Assembly (NCBI RefSeq): GCF_030704535.1
Contig: NC_081821.1
Coordinates: forward strand, 6,029,001 to 6,093,000
Source: Vitis vinifera
Lineage: Eukaryota; Streptophyta; Magnoliopsida; Vitales; Vitaceae
Reading direction: 5' to 3'
Length of the DNA: 64,000 nucleotides
This document shows, piece after piece, positions 61,058 through 64,000 of the stretch. Positions within the stretch are counted from its first letter, which is position 1; the number at the start of each line of letters is the position of its first letter. The notes beneath the pieces were generated by a model. It searched no databases. It was given only the letters and a program-made list of their open reading frames with translations, and was not told the origin of the DNA. A program made the position numbers and the translations under genes.

Positions 61058-61970
61058 TGAGGTTCGTTGAATGACCTGATAAATGTATTCCCAATTTGGG
61101 TCTTTTCTCAAATGGAAAGCTTCAATGGAAATGCTAGTAGGTGTTCTCACAACTGTTGAAAGATCCCAGAATGATTCTGATGGAGATTCATATACAGTTG
61201 TTCTGATAATCAGAGTAGCTCTGCTTCAATCTGAGAGTCGTATGTGTGCTGCAGCAGGTGCTACAGTTTTTGACTTTGAACTTGAGATGAACAGACCCCT
61301 TTTTTGTACCAATGGATTATTCATTTTCTTGCTTCCATATGACATGATAATTTTAAGATGTGTGTTGCTCATTCCTAAATTAAGAATTATTTTTAGTTTG
61401 TTTCATGGTATGTGTACCAGATAATAGGACTGAGTCATGATTTGCTAAGTCGACAGCTCTTCTTGTGATATGTAGAATCTATGGGTACGCCCAGAAAAAG
61501 AGAGGCAAAGAAAGGAAAAAGAAAGAAAAAAAATGAAAAAAGGGTTTCAGCCCATATCTGATCTCCAAGCAGGTCTTCAATTATATGATATCTCTCAGGA
61601 TTGTCTTTGTTTCTTAACAGCCTATGCTTTTAGTCACAAGGGTTTTGTACATGTCTTCTCTTTCATGGCTCTTTCATTTATAATCTGTACTGTTCTTGTT
61701 AATTGAAATGCTAATACTGGTTAGAATTTCATTCTGCAAATTGCTTCTGGTATTATACATTCCCCAACAAAATGTTAAATTCCACAGGCGTGATTAGTTT
61801 TCTTTTGCCATCCAGCTTCATTCAGTGGGAATTCTTTGCTAAGCTTCTTGAGGGTAAATTAACAGAATTAACAAAGAATATGCAGTTGTTTTCTTTTCTG
61901 TAGTGTCTGTATGCTTTTGTGTGTGGTCGGGCGGGCAGGTTCCAAAATTGCTTTAATGAATAAATGCCAG
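61058..61970 (+). other. 3' UTR and flank of the HAD-like gene
   Basis: Contains no coding exon after the TGA. An AATAAA at 61959-61964 is a candidate polyadenylation signal, but earlier cleavage is possible. Confidence 0.35.
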
Positions 61971-63920
61971 TTCTGTGCTCCAAACCACAATCCAGTTGGG
62001 TACATGGCAGAGGCCGGAGGAGGCCAAAGATGCAATAATGGTAGCTAGACAAAGTAGCTAAACAGATTTTGGCTAATAAAAATTGAGACTTTTTGATGCC
62101 CATCCTCTTCACTGTCGCCATCCATCTTCATCAAGCAGGTTGGTTGCTGACCACTGAGCAAATTTTGTGACCCAACCACCATGCCCACAAAGCTTGACAC
62201 TTATGAAGAGTTCTCATGTGCTTCTATTATTATAAGCCAAATAGGTAGAAGACGCCAATCATATAAGGTTTCCATGTGCCCCAACTAATATCACAAAAAA
62301 GGCAGTTATGAATTATGATCATGCATTTCTTCTTCAATAAAAAAACTTGGCACCCTCCTGGAAGCTGGACCCACCACTGCAATCAAGAAAATGGTCCCCA
62401 AGGTTCAGGGTTGGGCCCAATGGACAGATGGGTAAGGCCCCATCAACCCCAATTAACTATCCCTGTTAAGGATAGTAAACATGGGGTATGGGCCACCACC
62501 CAACTCATTCATGAATGGGTTGGTGACTTTCTAATTACCAACCTCTCATGTGCCTGAGATGTGGTTGGATTCTAATGATCTGGCACCCCCAATTCTTCAC
62601 CCCCTTCATTTTTAGGGTTGAACCCCCCTTTCAAACCCAAATTTAAGTGTCATTATTCTTCAATAATTGATGACCCTTCTTCAATTATGTGCCTAAAATC
62701 GCTGTCATTGATGCTAACAAACTAATTATCTCTCTCTAAAACAAAAATTATATCTCAATGTAGAAAGAGACAATTTCAATGATGTATGATCCATGTGTTA
62801 CTTTTGTGGCATTCCCTATAAGGTTCATGATATAATTTTTGTAATTTTATATGGTATTCATTATGCATGGGAGGGGGGCATAATAATAAAAGGGAAATGT
62901 CCTAGCTGGTGGCACCATTGTGAAGACCCCCAAGCAGGTTCCTCCACAAAAAATAGGTCCAAAAGTCTGTTCTTTGTGGTAGGTGAGTCTAACTTTTATT
63001 CAACTATACTAATCATTCTCCACTTGAAGTTCTTCCACTTCATTTCATTTCATTTCATTTTTAGCTCCAACTGTTTGAATTAAATTTTGATCTCACCCCA
63101 CCTTTAAGTACCTTTAATTGTTGTACTATAACGACTTTGACATGTGTCAAAGCGCTTAAAATTGGCAAATACATGAAAAGGTAGGGTTATGTTGCACTTG
63201 ATTAGTTTTGAAGTGTGTTGCACAAATCATCAAGAAAGTCAAGTTCTACATATATTTTATTTTTCCTTCTGTTTGGATCACAGGAAAGCTGATTTTTCAG
63301 TTCATGTGTCACTTTTCTTACAACCCAAGTTAAGACTCAAGTGATTCATAACCCCAATCGGCCAATTCTCATTTTCAACCTTGATCAGAAAACAAAGTAA
63401 ATAACCCTAATTTACCCCAAGCGTCAATGGGCATTTAACATTGAACTCTCACTCATCTTCTTCAATAAATCTTTGTTCCTTTCAATGAACTCCAAAGTCC
63501 AAACCCAATCCAACAAAAAGGCAAAATAACAGAAAATAATAATAATAAAAGCAGGGAAATAAGAAAAATGGACAAATCCATCTCTTTCTCTTTCTCATCA
63601 TGTCTTGATATTATTGATAATTGGATAAACTTTCGGAGCCTGATCCTCACCCCCACCACTGGAATATAAATCTCCCACTTATTAGCCTGTGCATGGAAAG
63701 GCTGGCTTTGGTAGGGCTAAGGTGCTGAGAAAGTAGGGCATCATGTGGCAATGAAGGGAGGATAAATGAGTAGTGTTCCTTGAAACATGGGTTAGGGTGA
63801 TTGAGATAGGTTAGTTGGTCTTGCCTGATGGAGTTGAGGCAACCCACATGTGATATCTTCACTTTATGCATGTGGGAAGTGGTGGGGTGAGGGGGGAGGG
63901 ATTTATCTCTTCTCCACAGC
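61971..63920. other. Intergenic region, no gene seen
   Basis: Both strands were read and no protein or RNA gene was recognised. It contains a short CATTT run (63038-63060), an AAT run near 63536-63548 and unique-looking sequence of moderate AT content. Confidence 0.4.
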
Positions 63921-64000
63921 CTTCTCTCACTCAACATATATACTTCCCCATCACCTTTCCAATCCCATTTCCACATTTGTCTTCTTTGATGTGCCTCCCA
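63870..64000 (+). promoter_or_regulatory. Possible core promoter of a gene beyond the window
   Basis: CAACATATATACTTCC (TATA-like, about 63936) is followed by a pyrimidine-rich stretch (CTTTCCAATCCCATTTCC), and a CATGCATG-like RY motif half lies near 63867. The composition fits a plant promoter and leader, but the gene would lie outside the window. Confidence 0.25.

Overview
This is a window of nuclear DNA from a flowering plant. The genes have long introns with consistent GT-AG sites, the intergenic DNA is very AT-rich, and there are plant-type transposons, a piece of plastid ycf2 and plant-specific protein families (SPIRAL1-like, RBL12-type rhomboid). It looks like a woody eudicot; grapevine (Vitis) is my best guess, but that is an impression and not something the sequence proves.

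I can assemble five protein-coding genes by joining exons whose splice phases agree. (1) Positions 1-4918, +: the last eight exons of a mitochondrial rhomboid protease (RBL12 type), with its 5' part outside the window. (2) 8489-15474, +: an eleven-exon kelch-repeat protein. (3) 22945-19487, -: a two-exon SPIRAL1-like microtubule protein with a long leader intron reaching to about 25442. (4) 29852-41486, +: a 1637-residue RNA-binding protein with a proline-rich head, a SURP domain, an RS-rich segment and one CCCH zinc finger. (5) 55316-61057, +: a 652-residue nuclear-looking HAD/FCP1-like protein in which the second Asp of the catalytic DxD motif is Asn. The genes are unrelated in pathway. Genes 1 and 2 may keep an old neighbour relationship also seen in Arabidopsis.

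The rest is mostly mobile DNA. The 15.5-19.4 kb gap holds a 2.7-kb element with long terminal inverted repeats and a three-copy ~320-bp tandem array inside it. Intron 1 of gene 4 holds an antisense L1-type LINE that was itself hit by a 614-bp hAT-like element. The 41.5-55.3 kb stretch holds a local duplication with a MITE in one copy, a compact non-autonomous LTR element (43198-45081) whose right LTR is split by a 642-bp plastid ycf2 fragment, a LINE tail, and a 1658-bp Mutator-like element with a 9-bp target duplication. The leader intron of gene 5 holds an old L1 that received an ~87-bp truncated LINE flanked by a 17-bp duplication. Short tRNA-like (SINE-type) sequences occur at about 1.0, 20.2 and 31.3 kb.

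I found no CRISPR, operon, defence cluster, rRNA or intact tRNA gene. The most distinctive objects are the plastid insertion inside the small LTR element, the nested transposons with readable target duplications, and the D-to-N change in the HAD protein.
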